Shown here piece by piece: positions 36,820-37,514 of a stretch of DNA of 37,514 nucleotides (position 1 is its first letter; each line of letters starts with the position of its first letter). Source of the stretch: Sheuella sp. (lineage in GTDB: Bacteria; Pseudomonadota; Gammaproteobacteria; Burkholderiales; Burkholderiaceae_B). Location of the stretch: positions 1-37,514 of the forward strand of contig JAUSCY010000061.1 of NCBI GenBank assembly GCA_030650995.1, written 5' to 3'. The notes beneath the pieces are model-generated. The model made no database searches and was not told where the DNA came from. It saw only the letters and a program-made list of their open reading frames with translations. Position numbers and translations under genes: made by a program.

Positions 36820-37514
36820 ATGATTGAAGTACGGATGTTGTCAGTGACGCCTATTCTGGGCTATGGATTTCCCGAGTCCTCACTTGAGGCCGGGCTTGCG
36901 CTCAAGCCTCACGTGATCGGGGCTGATGGAGGCAGCACGGATCCTGGGCCATTTTATTTGGGAGATGGCAAGGCCTTTTGCTCTCGGATGGCCATGAAGC
37001 GTGATTTGAAATTGATGCTGTGTGCGGGCGTGCAAGCTGGCATACCGGTCATTGTGAGCACCTCAGGAGGCGCAGGTGGTGAGCCGCATCTTCAAATGAT
37101 GTCAGAGATGGTTAAAGAAATTGCAATTGAAGAAAAATTGAATTTCAAGCTGGCATTGATTCACTCTGAACAGGATCCTGCCTTTATTAAACGTCGTGTG
37201 CGTGAAGGGCGGGTTCGTGCTGCCTCCAAACAGCCAGACTTGAACGACGCTCAAATCGATGCGGCGATTCGTATTGTTGGGTTAATGGGGCCTGAGCCCT
37301 ACATTAAAGCGCTTGATGACGGTGCGCAGGTAATATTGGCAGGACGCAGTACCGATCCTGCACCCTGGGCTGCAGTGGCGATACGCGCGGGAATTCCACC
37401 CGCGCAGGCATGGTACTCGGGAAAAATGTTGGAGTGCGGTTCCGAGCCTGCAGTGCCTAAGAAGGAAGGCTGTTTGTTAGCACGAGTGACTCCGGAATAT
37501 GTTGATCTTGAGCC
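36820..37514 (+). CDS. AtuA-like acyclic terpene utilisation family protein (DUF1446), 3' truncated by window
   Basis: The frame is open from ATG 36820 to the window end (231 codons), with AGGAG 5-6 nt upstream overlapping the previous stop. The N-terminus carries family hallmarks: ADGGSTDPGPFYLGDG, then VSTSGGAGGEPHL and AGRSTDPAPWAAVAIRAGIP. AtuA of Pseudomonas is needed for citronellol/geranyl-CoA use, but this large family is mostly uncharacterised, and in Burkholderiales members commonly accompany Bug receptors and CoA-dependent catabolic genes. I infer a catabolic role for a branched or cyclic acid, not a specific reaction. The rest of the gene and its neighbours lie beyond the window. 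Confidence 0.88.
   Translation, partial: MIEVRMLSVTPILGYGFPESSLEAGLALKPHVIGADGGSTDPGPFYLGDGKAFCSRMAMKRDLKLMLCAGVQAGIPVIVSTSGGAGGEPHLQMMSEMVKEIAIEEKLNFKLALIHSEQDPAFIKRRVREGRVRAASKQPDLNDAQIDAAIRIVGLMGPEPYIKALDDGAQVILAGRSTDPAPWAAVAIRAGIPPAQAWYSGKMLECGSEPAVPKKEGCLLARVTPEYVDLE

Noticed and set aside
1..37514. CRISPR arrays, tRNA/rRNA genes, insertion sequences or attachment sites
   Set aside because: None were recognised; the window is almost fully coding and repeats trace to homologous NRPS/PKS domains.

Overview
The window holds most of a large hybrid NRPS/PKS assembly line on the + strand (positions 2 to 33572). It is followed by a LysR-type regulator on the - strand and the start of a probable catabolic/transport operon on the + strand (34782 to the end). 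The Bug/TctC-type periplasmic receptor, the AtuA-like DUF1446 protein and the flavin reductase together suggest a betaproteobacterium of the Burkholderiales. This is an inference: no rRNA or other phylogenetic marker is present, and the base composition looks moderate by eye.

Assembly line, in order. (1) 2-934 is the C-terminal end of an NRPS with a methyltransferase inside its A domain, then a PCP. (2) 931-8676 is TubC-type docking domain-C-A-PCP-C-A[N-MT]-PCP; the A-domain pocket residues read as Ile, then Val. (3) 8673-16355 is KS-AT-KR[C-MT nested]-DH-ER-ACP followed by the first residues of a heterocyclization (Cy) domain. It stops at an amber codon. (4) 16356-20243 continues in the same frame with the rest of Cy, a Cys-type A domain, a PCP and a thiazoline oxidase (Ox). 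(5) 20240-25393 is C-acyl-AMP ligase-KR-PCP. (6) 25434-33572 is KS-AT-KR[C-MT nested]-DH-ER-ACP-TE. Joints are 4-nt stop/start overlaps (934/931, 8676/8673, 20243/20240), one in-frame TAG (16353-16355) and one 40-nt gap (25394-25433), so this looks like one transcript.

The domain order closely follows the tubulysin line TubB-TubC-TubD-TubE-TubF known from myxobacteria: N-methyl amino acid, Ile, N-methyl-Val plus a fully reduced C2 unit, thiazole, then a C-terminal unit extended by a C-methylated C2 and released by a TE. It departs in two ways. The TubE-like position has a C-AL-KR-PCP protein with no amino-acid-type A domain, which predicts a hydroxy (or other non-amino) acid there. The PKS module before the thiazole also carries a C-MT. 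The predicted product is a tubulysin-like, possibly depsipeptidic, thiazole compound. The amber codon inside Cy raises the question of whether this copy is functional.

Downstream, the LysR gene (33687-34661, -) and a flavin reductase fused to an FCD-like domain (34782-35768, +) diverge around a perfect 9-bp inverted repeat with LTTR geometry. A Bug receptor (35828-36811) and an AtuA-like protein (36820 to the window end) follow with good Shine-Dalgarno sites. Nothing links this group to the biosynthetic line, so the 3' border of the cluster is probably near 33572. No tRNA, rRNA, CRISPR array or insertion sequence was recognised.
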